NCBI RefSeq assembly: GCF_003171515.1
Contig: NC_089393.1
Coordinates: 1,116,001-1,180,000, forward strand
Direction: 5' to 3'
Length of the DNA stretch: 64,000 nt
DNA from: Pyrenophora tritici-repentis
Lineage: Eukaryota > Ascomycota > Dothideomycetes > Pleosporales > Pleosporaceae
Shown here: positions 22,973-35,032 of the stretch, in pieces
How the letters are laid out: every line of letters begins with the position of its first letter
Position numbering within the stretch: the stretch's first letter is position 1
Made by a program: the position numbers and the translations under genes
The notes under the pieces: model-generated
The model's database searches: none
What the model was told of the DNA's origin: nothing
What the model saw: the letters and a program-made list of their open reading frames with translations, nothing else

Positions 22973-25900
22973 ATGGCATCCTCGAGCGCTCGGGACGATC
23001 AAGTTGTCAGTCGCGCATCAGTTATCCTCGAGAACCAGAGCGATTGGAAGCTCTGGTACTCCTTGAAGAAGGAGTTCGCCACCGTCAAAGGTGTGTGGGA
23101 ATACTGCGATCCTTCCACAAACAAGCTACCTCCAACTGTCGATGACGAGCCATCAGACACTGCTTCAGACAGTGCGTGGAGCAGAGATGCCAACAATCAA
23201 GCCTGCTTGATGGGCTTGATTGATTTGATTGAGTGAATACAATCAAGCCAAATCAAGCCCAGACTGCTCAAAAGTACAAGCAAATCAAGCCCATCAAGCA
23301 GGCTTGATTGGTGAGCTTGATAGGCTTGATCCTGGCTATATCGTAGAACGTGAAGTCGTAGATTTTGGTATAACCTAGGTTCCATCCCATCTTCTCTCAC
23401 TTAAAGGCTAGTACGTACAGGGCATAGCGCCCACAACGTTAGCCGGCGGAGATATAGATCTTAGTTCCCGTAGCACAATGATTAACACAATTCTCTACAT
23501 GTTCTATTCCTAGTGCTACCCGTTGCTATTATGCCAGACCCTAGGCATCCTCGTAAACGCCCTGCTGCCGCTCCTGTTGCCGCCGCTGGTCGCTCAAAAC
23601 GCCAGAAAGGCAGTAAATCACAGCCTATAACTATCGAAGCTTCGCAGCCATCTCACCCTTTCGTTATCGACGAGGATACACAGCGCGAGACTCCGCCAAC
23701 GTCGCCGCGTCGAGCTATACTGGCCGCGAGCCAAGGCGTTGATTTCGAGATGCAGTTGCGCGACTCTATACCCGAAGATGCGATTGTCGCGCCTGTTGAA
23801 GCCTCTGAGGTAGCTGCAGCGGCGTCTGAAGCGGTAGATGAAGGCGAGCCAGAGCCTGACTTCGACCCGCGTATGGCCGATAACTTTGATGGCATTAACT
23901 GGAGTCGCCTGCCACGGTATATGAAGCCTCTTCGGACACAGAAGCAGAAGAAAAGCTGGGTATACAACTACGGTTATCGGCTTACTCTCCGCAGTAATAC
24001 CAACAGGATATTCTGGCTGTGCCACATCTGTCACAAGCGTAAAGCAGCGACTGCTGGCTTTGCGGAGACGACGGAGGCAACTAGTACTGCTGCGAGGCAC
24101 CTAAATAGGGATCATGGAATAACAAACGCTGGCGAGCAACCGCCTCAGCAGCTTCTTGGAGGCCAGAAATCGCTAGAAATGATGCTGAAGGGCGGCTTCG
24201 GCGTTAGCCAAAGGGTTGCGAACGAGATAGGAAACTTCGACGTACAGTCCTTTCGAATAGCAGCTGTTAGCTGGCTTGTTGACAACAACCTCGCCCTCTG
24301 CCAGTTCGAAGATCCAGCTTTCCGCAGGATGATACATTTCGCGAATCCTGAAGCTGAGCAGGCGCTCTGGAGTAGTCGCACAAGCGTTGCGCAGTTTGTG
24401 ATGAGGCTGTACAACTTCATGCAGCCTCAGGTCGTCGATGAGCTGCGTTGCGCGGCGAGCAAGATACATATAAGCTTTGATGGGTGGACCGTTAAAGGTG
24501 GCAAGCGTGGCTTCTTCGGTATTGTCGCTCACTTTGCCACGGCTGAGGGCGACCTTAGGGACGTTGCTATTGACCTGCCGCAGCTCTCAGGTGCCCATAC
24601 TGGCGACAGGATAGCTGATTGTGTCGCTGAAACTCTGCAGAAGTTTAATATAACTGCGCAGAACGTTGGCTACTTTATGCTCGACAACGCGTTCAATAAC
24701 GACACTGCTATCGCGACCCTTGGAGCGAAGTTTGGCTTTAAGTCTAAGCATCGCCGGCTACGTTGTAGCGCTCATACAATCAACTTAGTTGGCCAGTCGA
24801 TTATATTTGGCTCAAACAAGGACGCCTTTAACAACGACGAGAACTTGGCTGTAAGTCTACCTGTTCTTTTCAATGAAGCTTTCTAACGCTGTACAGGAGG
24901 AAGAGAAATACCTCAACGAGTGGCGTAAGCAGGGCCCATTAGGCACGCTTATAGACGTTATTAGCTACATCAAAACGCCACAACAGTACGACATGTTCGC
25001 GAACTTTCAGCGCCTCGCGAGGCAGGACTTACCGGCCGACGACGACGCTAAATTCCAAATACTCGAGCCTGTAAAGCCTTGCGTTACGCGCTGGAACTCC
25101 TTTTGTTCAGCGTTTGAGAGAGCTGTATTACTACAACCCGCGTTCAACTCCTACGTTTGTTTCTACGTGGAACAGCAGCGCGTTGCCGACTCACACGCCC
25201 GAACGAAGAACAACAAGAAGCCCCAGGCGCCTGCTTGGATGAGATCTAAGGGCCTCACAGCTGCTGATTGGGCTGTTATAACTGAGTATATTGAGGTGCT
25301 GAAGCCGCTGAAAGATGCTACAAAGCGCCTTGAAGGCAGAGGCAAATGTGGCCGTTTCGGTGCGATATACGAGGTTATACCAGTGTTTGAGTTCCTTATG
25401 GGGCGCTTTGAGCAGCGTCTCCGGCAGTACGAGAGGGTTGATTTTGAGCAGCGCGAGGCGCCTGAAGATCACATCTCTATCAACTTTCGCGCAGCGTGGG
25501 AGAAGCTCAACGACTACTACAGTAAACTCGACGACTCACCCGCGTACTTTGCGGCCTGCGCTCTTCACCCGTACTATCGACGCTATTGCGAGAAGGCGTG
25601 GCGTGATAAGCCTGAGTGGCTCGTCGCCTGTATGGCTGACTTTCGTGCTCTTTGGGCAGAGTATACGACCTCTACTCCTCCAACAAAGCCCTCAAAAGAG
25701 CGTGATAACGGCGCTATTGACGAGGCTATCTCGTACATCATAAGCGATAGCGAGGACGATGATGAGCTCACAGATGAGTACGACAGGTGGCGCAAATTGG
25801 AGCCAAAGTGGACGAGTAAGCAGCACAACAGCCCTAACGTTGACGGCAACCCTATCAAGTACTGGGTACAGCTTCAGTCTAAGTATCCCGACCTCTCACG

Positions 25901-28900
25901 CTTTGCGATTGACGTGTTGAGTATTCCAGCGAGCAGTTGCGAGTGCGAGCGCATGTTTAGTGAACTAGGAGATCTACTTGCTCCGCGACGGCGCAAGATT
26001 GGGTCACAACTACTCGCCGCGCTTCAATGTGTACGGGCTTGGAATGCCGCTGGCATAAAGCTGCCGACGTCAGCTACAAGCCAACTCTCAGATCACGACC
26101 TTGAGCAGTTGTACAACCTCACAGCGTGGGAGCAACCTAGCGATTCCGGTAAGTACAGCCCATCTCCATCCTCGTCTACGACCTCTAGGGTCATCAGGAT
26201 AGCTGCTTCTTACAGCTTCAATATACCTAGCAGAGCGTAGCTGACTACTTCTTAAAATAGACGTCTCGCCTACCTTACAACGCCCATCCACTGAATAATA
26301 CCGCCTGCCTCCGCGTCGATTAATGAGTCTTAAGCTTCGATATATCCTATCCAAAGGCCTTAGAGAGGTTACTGTCCCTGCTGTATACTGCTGTTGGGGC
26401 ATATACTGCTAGTGAACGATGAGGATAGCTTGTGAGCACTCTGCTCAACGTAGAGACTCCCGAGTAGCTGGGTTTCAACGGCGATAGCGATACAATCTTA
26501 TCTTTTCTTGATTACTCGCGCGCAATAAGACTTCAGGTTATATACTACGCAACACTGCTATTCTCCCTCAAACGCGCTCCTAGAAGGACCTCTCTCTAGA
26601 GCAGATAGTTGCGGCCTTTTTTGCTTTGTGTTCGAAACTCTATACTAACTTCTCGTTTTGCCTTTTTTTGGCTCCAGAAACCGCCTTTTTCACTCTTCGG
26701 AGCTTCCTAAGGCTACCTAGCGATCAAGCCCATCAAGCTCACCAATCAAGCCTCACTGATCGACCTATCAAGCCCATCAAAGCAAGCTCAACACCAAGAA
26801 AACGTCAATCAAAGCAAGTATAGGGCCTGAAGCTTGATTGATTTGATTGTTGGCATCTCTGGCGTGGAGGAGGTGGGAGATCAAGACGAATGCTCAGAAG
26901 GCTACCCTCAAGGCTATAGGAGAGGTTAACCTTGAAATCACACGGACGGTAGCTCGATCAAAGCTGCATCTTATTACCAACCTAGATCTGGACGTACGAT
27001 TACGTCTTAGAACACTTCAGGATCACTTTCGGATCACTAATCAACAGCAAATTCTAGAGCTTTCTTCGCAATATGCTGCTATTCAGCAGAAGCGGAGGAA
27101 CCAGAACGTTGATACGTGGCTAAACGAATATTCTCGAATTGCGTCTCTCTGCCAATCAGAAGATATGGCTGAGATGAAAGGGACACGTCCACAGTGGGCC
27201 TTCATACAGGCTGTTGAAGCCCAAGGAGATGCTGACTGGTCTAACCAGCATTTCACTCTAATGATTGGCTGTGAGGAGGACAAAAAGGACCCTCCAACAC
27301 TTGAAGCTTTGATTAACCGATACCGACGATGGATCGCGACGAAGCGTACCCACACGAAGACTCTTGGCAGCTTTGCAGCCAAGGACAGCACCCAGGCCAC
27401 CCAGGCTACTCTAGCTATCACCGACACAAGGCCAAACAACCGTCCGCAATGCGTCTGTGGCCTCTATCACAATATCTTAGAGTGCTACACTCTAAACGAA
27501 ACGGCAGAAGGCCGTCCAGAAGGTTTTAGACCAAATCGAACAAGACTCAGCACAGTTCGTACTGCTTTTAAGGATCGCGAGCTCTTGAAGAAGATCAAGA
27601 AGCTCTACAAGGATAACAACGTCCGATGGACGTTCGATACAGCACAAAACTCCGATCGATCTGAGAAGAAGACCGAGAATAAGACCGAGAATAAGACCGA
27701 TAGACCCACTTCAGCATCCAGAGGCCGACGACCTTACGCTGATCGAATCGACGACAATGACTCGAACGGAGACTATTACGCAAACAATGCGTTTCACTTG
27801 GCTCAGATTACAACACCAAAAGGTGATACTCTGCTCGACAGATGGATCGTTGATCCTGGTTCCAACGTCCATATCTGCAACTCGACCTATTTCAACTGGC
27901 GTACGACGTCAAATGCCAAATCAACCGACGTTATCTTCGCAGGCGCAACTAGCTATCAGGTTGCTGCCTGGGGGGAGGTGATCATCAATGTTAATCGAGG
28001 CAATCAGAAGAAGGATATACTCCTGACGCATGTCGCGTACGTACCAGGTTTTCTCACGAACCTCTTCGCCCTTGGACGCTGCCGACGCTCAGGCATCCAC
28101 TTCGATTCAGGGCGCAACATCCTCTACAAAGAGAGGATCTCCAATGTTGTAGCCAACCTTGAATACAGTCATGGCCACTGGCTGCTCGATGCGAAGGAGG
28201 CTGATCGCCCTCCTCGCCATGAGCTTCTCAGCATGGCTGCAAGATCGAGCCAGGAGAAGGCTCCTCAAACTGTCACTGCGATGCGAGCGCATCAACTGCT
28301 CGGACACCCAAGCTATCAGGCACTTGAACACCTTCAAGATGCAACTACTGGCCTCAAGATAGGCACAAACGGAAAAGGAGATCCATGGACAGACGATTGT
28401 GTATCGTGTATTCAAGGCAAGATGAAGGAAGACATCAGTCGCCGTCCTCGCGCTGATAAAGCCTGTCGACCTTTCTATCGCATTTCAATCGACATTATCC
28501 AACTTCAGGAACATGGCGCAGTATGTTACAACGGTGACGTATGGGCATTGCATGCAGTGTGTGAGTACACGAAATTTCATGAGATCTGTACTCTCAGGAG
28601 TCGACACAAAGCTACTGTTGTTCCTGCTATTATTCGACTCATCAACAAGATTGAAAGAGTATACGGCTACCAGGTAGCTATAGTCTTCATGGATGGAGAC
28701 GTTGGGTATGGCAGAGCTGAGGCACACCTCGGTTCCTCTGCTCAAGAAGAGCTATCATCAGCAGGTATTAAGGTAGAAATGAGATCACCTGATACTCCAG
28801 CACAGCTGGGGGGTGCGGAGAGAGCTGGAGCCGTGATTGTTACAGTCGCCAGAGTCATCCGTATCCATGCTGGTCTACCTAAGGCACTAGCTAATGAGCT

Positions 28901-29825
28901 AGTCTGTACTGCGGTAAGACTCCTCAACGTCACTCCGACAAAGGCTCTTGAATGGCGTACGCCACAAGAGATGGTCACTGGCATTCGACCAGATCTATCA
29001 CGACTCCATATCATTGGAAGCCGTGGATTCATACTTGACAAGCATCTCCTAAGAGGGGATAAACTGGAGAAGCGCACCTTTGAAGGATTCCTTATTGGAT
29101 ACGACGCTTCGAACATCTATCGAGTCTGGATACCTACCACGAATCGAGTTATCCGTGTACGAGATGTACGCTTCATTGATGAGCTTTACAAGGAGAAGCC
29201 ATCAACAACACCCGTGGAGCCTCGCATTATCGAGACGGTCCACATTCCTGAGGAGGAATACGATGGAGATACCATTGTCGTGGCGCAGCCTGTACGACAA
29301 CGACAGGAAGCAATCACTACGCCTGTCCTACCACTAGATCATGTATCTGAAAAGGAGTATGATAGTGACACTATTGCAGTGTATCAGAAGCCTGTTCGCC
29401 AACTCCTCTCTCCATCTCCTACACCCGCTTTCGAAGGACAAGATCGAAGTCCTTCTCCTGATCCAGTTGAACAACAACTACTGCAGGAGTCCTCTGCTTT
29501 GATGGACTCATCTCCACACAGGACACCTGGGGGTGGAACAACTACGACGACGACGCTGAGATCTACATACCAGATCGACATCAGAACAATGCTCCGCAAC
29601 GACGAGACCCGAATCTCTCACAGGACAACATCATCACTGGCAGACGACGTCGCCAAGCGCACTACATCGAGGCAGCCCCTGACCTTTCTAAGTACTTTGC
29701 TTTTTCTGCTACGATTGCGCAAGCAAATGATGCTATCTCAGCTGCATCACAACCAACGCGATCTGATCCTACTCGCATTCATCGCGATGATCTTCCGCCT
29801 CCACCACGTCACTGGAAAGAACTGA
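22973..29825 (+). CDS. Copia gag-protease-integrase frame, split by the nested hAT
   Basis: The frame starts at ATG 22973, runs to 23181, is cut by the hAT and resumes at 26870. Removing the hAT with one copy of its duplication restores the frame exactly. In order it encodes a gag region with the DVRLRLRTLQDHFR and WLNEYSRIAS blocks, a Cys/His patch (CVCGLYHNILEC), a protease-like motif (VDPGSNVHICNS), a pre-integrase HQLLGHPSYQAL segment, and an integrase core with the DIIQL and FMDGDVGYG blocks and the SPDTPAQLGGAERAG segment. The frame ends at 29825 because of a one-base shift relative to the reverse-transcriptase frame. The likely site is a G5 run near 29,530, since both frames are open from there on and the other frame continues the expected protein. 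Confidence 0.85.
23182..26861 (+). mobile_element. intact hAT transposon (hAT3) nested in the Copia gag region
   Basis: 3680 bp, flanked by the 8-bp duplication GCGTGGAG (23174-23181 and 26862-26869). The first 19 bases of both ends are identical inverted repeats, CAGAGATGCCAACAATCAA. About 150 bp at each end are dense in AATCAAGC/GCTTGATT motifs in both orientations. It encodes a complete transposase. It must be younger than the Copia insertion it sits in. Confidence 0.95.
23531..26240 (+). CDS. hAT3 transposase
   Basis: Exons 23531-24850 and 24897-26240 (intron 46 bp, GTAAGT..GTACAG with a CTAAC branch site) encode 887 residues. Order: a basic Pro/Ala-rich N-terminus, a BED-type zinc finger (CHICHKRK...HLNRDH), the SFDGWTVKGGKRG block, a catalytic-region YFMLDNAFNND block, TPQQYDMF, and a C-terminal hATC dimerisation region (SSCECERMFSELGDLLAPRR). 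No in-frame stops or frameshifts, unlike the copy at 10407-12938. A GTAAGT at 26149 and an acceptor at 26260 suggest an alternative last intron that would end the protein at 26298 with a different short tail. Nuclear DNA transposase; likely able to mobilise itself. Confidence 0.9.
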
Positions 29826-31423
29826 AACGTCACGCTCATGGAAAGCAATTTGAAGCTGCTGCTTACGCAGAATTCAACAGCTGCTGGAAGAAAGGCACCT
29901 TTGCCAAACCAGACATCACAGCAGACACAACAGATGCTGTACCCTTGATGTGGGTATTCACCTACAAATTTGATGAAGATGGATATCTTCTCAAATACAA
30001 GGCTCGGATTGTCGTCCGAGGAGATCTGCAGGATCAGTACGGCGATACGTACGCAGCTACTCTTGCTGCTCGCCTCTTCCGAGCTCTTATGGCTCTTGCA
30101 TGTGCTTTCAACCTTAACGCAATGCAATACGATGTGCCAAACGCGTTCCTTAACGCTACACTTAATCGTCCTCTACATGTACGAACTCCGGATGGATTCC
30201 AGGATAGATACGGCCAGATTCTTCGACTTCTGCGCGCCCTGTATGGCCTGAAGGAAGCTCCACGCTTGTGGGCTATACACCTCCAAGCTTCACTGCGAAA
30301 GCTTGGGCTACACCCTGTTCAAGGGTTCCCATGCCTTTGGATGAACGATCGGATAATCCTGTTCTTCTACGTGGACGATATCATCATCCTCTATCACCCC
30401 GACTACCAAGAAGATTTCGAGAAGCTCGAACGACAGCTTATTAAGCTATATAGCCTGCGCCAAATGGGCAACGTTAAATGGTTCCTCGGTATTCGAGTTG
30501 AGCGAGTTCTTGCTAGCCGCCAGCTCTACCTAGTCCAGGATGCGTTCATCAACAAGGTCTGCACTGAGTTTGACCTTATCCGCTCTGATGGAAGATACCC
30601 TTCCACGCCTCTCTCCTCTACGTCGAGGCTATTACCCTACGATGGAGTGTCTGATCCTTTGCTTACGAAAACCTATCAACGCCTTGTTGGCAACCTAGCG
30701 TACATTGAGATCATGACGCGTCCTGACGTCGCTCACGCTCACTCAATCCTTTCACGGTTCCTGATCAATCCAGGACCAGTTCACCTCTCGGAGATCAAGC
30801 ACGTGTGGCAATACCTGTACGGTACTAGGTATCTGGCCATCAGTGCTCGAGGGGGTGAGCCTACCCAGACGTTTGCAACAAAGATCAACTCAACACTGCC
30901 TACGTTCTTCGGTGCTGCTGATGCCTCATTCGGAGACGATGTAGAGACTCGTCGATCATCTGCTGGATACGTTTTTATGCTGTACGGCATGCCTGTTGAC
31001 TGGAAGGCTACCGTACTTCGATCAGTAACCCGCTCTACTACTGAAGCAGAGCTCTACGCTCTCTCTGCTGCTGGCGTTGAATCGCAATACTGGGATCGCT
31101 TCTGCCGCAACATTGGCTTCACGCTTCACACCAAGAAGGCTCTCTGGTGTGACAACGCTCAGACTGTACGCCTCGTACAAGGCGATTCTGATCGAATTCA
31201 AACCAAGCTTCGTCACGTCGACATTCATCAAATGTGGCTCCGCCAAGAGGTGGAAGCTGAAAGGATCACTGTTGAGTGGAAACCTACTGCTGAGATGCCT
31301 GCTGACGGCTTCACTAAGCTACTTCCTCGTCAGAAACACGAGAACTTTGTCAGACAGCTGGGCATGAAGGACATCCGTCATCTCATCGTCAAGGACGTGC
31401 CATGTCCTGTGCCTCATCCATAG
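29522..31423 (+). CDS. Copia reverse transcriptase and RNase H frame
   Basis: The frame is open from at least 29522 and is offset by one base from the integrase frame, so it lacks its own start and continues the polyprotein after a frameshift. It contains the RT domain (MWVFTYKFDEDG...KARIVVRG, MQYDVPNAFLNA, the catalytic FFYVDD near 30,370, YGLKEAPRLW) and RNase H with ADASFGDD, TEAELYALS and HVDIHQMWLR. It ends at 31423, 65 bp before the right LTR. Apart from the shift it looks intact. Either the G-run shift is a real inactivating change, a sequencing error, or a programmed frameshift. Confidence 0.88.
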   Translation, partial: DTWGWNNYDDDAEIYIPDRHQNNAPQRRDPNLSQDNIITGRRRRQAHYIEAAPDLSKYFAFSATIAQANDAISAASQPTRSDPTRIHRDDLPPPPRHWKELKRHAHGKQFEAAAYAEFNSCWKKGTFAKPDITADTTDAVPLMWVFTYKFDEDGYLLKYKARIVVRGDLQDQYGDTYAATLAARLFRALMALACAFNLNAMQYDVPNAFLNATLNRPLHVRTPDGFQDRYGQILRLLRALYGLKEAPRLWAIHLQASLRKLGLHPVQGFPCLWMNDRIILFFYVDDIIILYHPDYQEDFEKLERQLIKLYSLRQMGNVKWFLGIRVERVLASRQLYLVQDAFINKVCTEFDLIRSDGRYPSTPLSSTSRLLPYDGVSDPLLTKTYQRLVGNLAYIEIMTRPDVAHAHSILSRFLINPGPVHLSEIKHVWQYLYGTRYLAISARGGEPTQTFATKINSTLPTFFGAADASFGDDVETRRSSAGYVFMLYGMPVDWKATVLRSVTRSTTEAELYALSAAGVESQYWDRFCRNIGFTLHTKKALWCDNAQTVRLVQGDSDRIQTKLRHVDIHQMWLRQEVEAERITVEWKPTAEMPADGFTKLLPRQKHENFVRQLGMKDIRHLIVKDVPCPVPHP

Positions 31424-31488
31424 TTTAGTCTGCATCTCTTTCAATTTGTTTTTGAGGTATCCATCTAATATGGAAACCTCAGGGGGTG

Positions 31489-31655
31489 TGTCAGCCCTCA
31501 GGGGGTGTGTCAACTAGAATGTTCTACTATCGTCACAGCTACGTAACACACTGCTGATCTGGAATGCTCCAGATACTCTACTTCATGTATATAGTCGCTC
31601 TCTGCAACTCTCTCAATAGAACAACCTTCTCTCTCATCTCTCCTCTGATCCAACA
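31489..31655 (+). repeat. right LTR of the Copia element
   Basis: Reads identically to the left LTR over 167 bp. It is preceded by a short purine-rich CTCAGGGGGTG, a possible polypurine tract that is itself repeated inside the LTR start. Confidence 0.93.
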
Positions 31656-31685
31656 TATGGCTACGGTGATGATTTTGGCGTACAT

Positions 31686-33675
31686 CGTAAAGATATCTAC
31701 TAATAGATGGTAATTGGATAATGGAGAGTTCAAGGTTAGAGAATTGATACAAGACACAGTGATGGAAGATGCAGAGGCTATTTATCGTCTCTTTCACTGC
31801 CATATATCCAGAAGCAAGGCTTTTCATTTCAGCCCCCACAACATCACAGCGCATAAAGATACTCAGAAGGCGAGATTCCACTGCCGCTAGCGACCATAGA
31901 CAGAAAAATTGACCAATGCGCTGGGCCGGGGAGACATCGCTCGCTTCCCCCTCGAACCTCTTACCATATTTTACACTTATGCCAAGAGGAGAGGCCGATT
32001 TATCCCGTATATGGCACGGGAAATTAAGTAGTCGAGAGCGCCCCGAGGAAGCTGAACAGTCGTGCAACCAATCAGCCTTTTCGTGGCTGAACGCCGTCAA
32101 AGGATAGAGTATCGTGGACTTTGTTGTCCATATATACGCGAAGACAAGTTGACTATATTTGTACCAGCTGAATGAGCGCGGGGAAGAGGCGGTGTCACGA
32201 GGCGTGGTTGTATGCATATGTTAGTTCATTGACCAGTCAGGAGAACAGGCTTAGGCAGTGAAACGTTCCATAACTGCGAGGATCTGGGGCATGCGGAACT
32301 GCATTTCGAGTGACTGAGTATGCGAAATGTACTCTGAAGGTGGTGAGTTGGTGTATGCTTCAAAGTACGATGTAGTGCGGCTGAGGTTGACTATTTGCCG
32401 TCAAGTTATGGAGCGATGGACTGGCTTGGTGTTGATTCTAGCCGACGCCACCGTTTCGAAGTCCGCCCTTACGCTAGTCCTTTTGCAAGATGACGCTCTT
32501 CGAAGACAGGCTTGGCAATATTCGTGCTTTCCTGCCTTACCACTCAACCCCAACACCCACGAATTCAAGTTACCTAATTACGCACCTCGATGTTAATAAT
32601 GTACGTGCATTACGCAGGTACCAGAGGGTATCGGAGATCTTTCAGCCATGTGTATCTTTCTTTTTCTGAGCCGGTAACGCTGTGTTCATGCGGATAATTC
32701 GCAACTCAACACAGTTCCCTTGGGAAAAAGGATAGCCTGCATGCTCATTTTGAGATCAGTTCGGGCTGGAAATAGACTCAGTAGTAGTAGTAGTAGTAGT
32801 AGATAATTCGCACGCGTCAGCTTCGCGACGACGGTGCACAAGCGGAAATTTTGGTGTATGAGCTTGCATAGATCTAGATTTCGGATAGGCTCATTTGTCG
32901 AAGATGAAGGGCGGCTAGATCCTGTCATCATAGGCTCTGCTACCACACACGCTGCACAAGAGATAGTGAGGCGGAGTCGAAGAGCTAGAGTCACTATTCA
33001 TAGACCATGACAGCGTGGTGGCCCAAGTAGGCAAGGAGCTGCCCTTGTGCGTGGGCTTCAGTGCAAAGATCAAGCACCTTATAGGTAGACGAGGCTTTGG
33101 CGACTGCCCCTGTCTGGCACAAGGTCCTTGTTTGCGTATTGGAAATGGCATGTCTATAAGTACTCTGAGCTCTTAGATGTATTCACAACCTGAAACTCTA
33201 GTTCGTATCTACTTAGATCAGCACTTCAATGCCAATATATTCAGGGAATCAAGTTATAAACATTAGTGAAACATCTATAGCACTGTACTGTGGTGTAGTA
33301 GCTTGTCACGTGTTCGGCGTTAGGTAATCGGCGCTAGGGTTGAGTATTTTAGGGCGACTCCGCGAGGAGAAGCTCGACATCACCTTATCAGCTATCGTAC
33401 ACCATTCTTAATACTACCGATTGTTACTCGGATACCTTCTTATTCTCTACTCTCTACTGATTGCGGGTCGGCAGCCTCTCTTCTGACTATTGAGACTATC
33501 CCTCTACCACAGTACTCACATTACATTCTAATCAATTCTTAGACATGAAAGACATGAACAGGATGAGAAAAAAAGTTGATGAAATATATACGAATCATGA
33601 CGCGTTATATACCCTCCCATCTCCACCCCTTCAGAGCATGGACTTGTCGATACCACACAATCGCACTCTCTCCTC
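31686..33675. other. no gene supported; former 5' flank of the split secreted-protein gene
   Basis: This should contain the original promoter of the secreted-protein gene, now 9 kb from most of its coding sequence. A TAG trinucleotide repeat lies at about 32,780-32,803. Open frames (for example 32327-32596 +, 31510-32217 -) show no domain, and the latter runs into the LTR. Confidence 0.5.
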
Positions 33676-35032
33676 TCACGACTTCTTTCTCCCTACAACG
33701 AGCGGAATCCTAACCCCCCCCATCTTCCCCACCGCCTCACTCAGCATCATCCTCAACGCTGCCTCCAGCCTCCTATCCTTCTTTCTCCGCATCCACAGCA
33801 GTACAATGCCCAATATAAAGACATCTACAGCAATATGCCTCACGCACGCCGAAACCCAGCGCCAGATGCCGCGGAAAAGGCGGTAATGGGCCGAATGTGC
33901 GAATAACCTCCTCGCCTCTAATTGTTCGCGGAGCGCGGCAACTTCGGCCGTCATCTTCATGAGGCTCTGCTCCACGCGCTTTTTCCACTTTTGGTCCGCT
34001 GCGTTTTCTTTGGGTTCGTCTTTGGTTGGAGCAGCGGCGGCGGCGGCGGGCGTGGTGCCGAAGCCGGGGATGGGTATTTGTATGGGTTTGCCTAGAACAG
34101 CCATGCCTCTATTTCGTGGCGCGGGGGTGGGAGTCTGCATGGGTATTGGTTCCGCTCTCATGAGCTGTTGGAGGTCGGTTTGGACAGCCGCGTCTTCGAG
34201 ACTGGGCTCATCGTCGGGGTAGGAGGTAGGATTGTATTGAGAGTCTGGGGCATCGACGAAGACTTCGCGGTCGATATTTGCCTCTTCTTCTTCGAGGGCT
34301 TCTTCGGATTGCGACATGGGCGATTTGACGCGCATGGGCGCGGGTGAATCTTCTTCTTGTTCCTGTTCCTCGTCGCGCGGGACCGAGTTGCGCTTGCTAC
34401 GGTCGTATTCGAGAGTATTTTTCATGCCCATGGCTGCACGCCCGCTTTGGCCCAACTCGTGCTGCGAATATCCGGATTGGATGTGGTCTAGTGTGCGGAG
34501 TGGTGAGGATGAGGACGAAGACGGTACGTTTGATTTTACTTGGTCCCAGACAAATTCGAGTTCAGCGACAAGTTCGCGCGAGTCGGGCGACGGTGAGGCG
34601 TATTTGTGCATGGTGTCGATTAGGGTGGTAATGTACCGGCGTTTGGCTTCTGTGCGAGAAAGACCGTTTTGCTGTTTCCACGCATCCCTTTCTGCTCGTC
34701 AGTACAAGACCCATCACGGTGTCGCGTGCCCAGCGTACCATTTCTCTCGCGCTCGTTGCGACTGGTCGTCGGATCCTTTCGGACACTCCATTATGCCATC
34801 TACGTCACCCTCTGCGCACAGAATATCAGCCCTGTATTCATCTCTTGCCCCGCCATCTCCCCACCTCATCCCCTGGGCAAGAAAACGTACCCATGGCCTG
34901 CTTGTACAACCCATATAACCGCAATCTCGTCGCAGAAGGCGGTTTCTGCGACCCCGTGCGAATCTTGTTTACAGTATTGAGCGCATGACTAAACACTCGG
35001 TCTACAATGCCCCAAGTCAGTTTATCTGCCAT
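33676..35032 (-). CDS. ATG37: acyl-CoA-binding membrane protein, ATG37/ACBD5-like
   Basis: Exons 35032-34891, 34811-34739 and 34687-33676 (introns 79 and 51 bp) give 408 residues. Residues about 10-105 form an acyl-CoA-binding domain: FSHALNTVNKI, LRLYGLYKQAMEGDVDG, and EKW-DAWK across the second splice junction, which confirms both introns. Then come a long acidic/Ser-rich linker, a predicted coiled coil (about 302-330), one transmembrane helix (about 356-371, VDVFILGIVLLW) and a basic tail. This arrangement is that of Atg37/ACBD5 proteins, tail-anchored in the peroxisomal membrane, which bind acyl-CoA and act in pexophagy and contact-site formation. Orthology is inferred from architecture; a paralogous ACBP-TM protein is the alternative. 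No defects seen. Confidence 0.8.

Larger units (their letters stand above)
22589..31655 (+). mobile_element. Copia-type LTR retrotransposon carrying a nested hAT
   Basis: Two 167-bp LTRs (22589-22755, 31489-31655) that read identically, 5-bp duplication TATGG on both sides, a primer-binding site directly after the left LTR, and domains in the Copia order gag, protease, integrase, reverse transcriptase, RNase H. Without the nested hAT and its duplication the element is about 5.38 kb. Identical LTRs imply a young insertion. It lies antisense to the gene it disrupts. Confidence 0.95.
21683..31685 (-). pseudogene. secreted Cys-rich, Ser/Thr-rich protein gene split by Copia and a MITE
   Basis: The start codon is at 31685-31683, to the right of a 9.07-kb Copia element. 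The rest lies to its left (22588 down to 21856, then 21720-21683 beyond a MITE). The duplication TATGG (22584-22588 and 31656-31660) marks the Copia site. Removing it leaves one open frame whose first 24 or so residues form a good signal peptide, so the element sits inside the signal-peptide codons. A 51-bp intron (22333-22283) follows the first Cys-rich block. The mature part has two Cys-rich blocks (CNGSGTTCQEICG..., ACGPGDYCTNDG...YCCPEG) and a long Ser/Thr-rich stalk. Before the MITE the frame ended in a short hydrophobic tail, suggesting a GPI-anchor signal or membrane tail. With the MITE it now runs into the element and stops at 21819. Resembles fungal surface proteins of unknown role. 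Confidence 0.85.

Noticed and set aside
31510..32217. A 235-codon minus-strand frame near the right LTR
   Set aside because: It runs into the LTR, lacks any domain and overlaps the start of the split secreted-protein gene.
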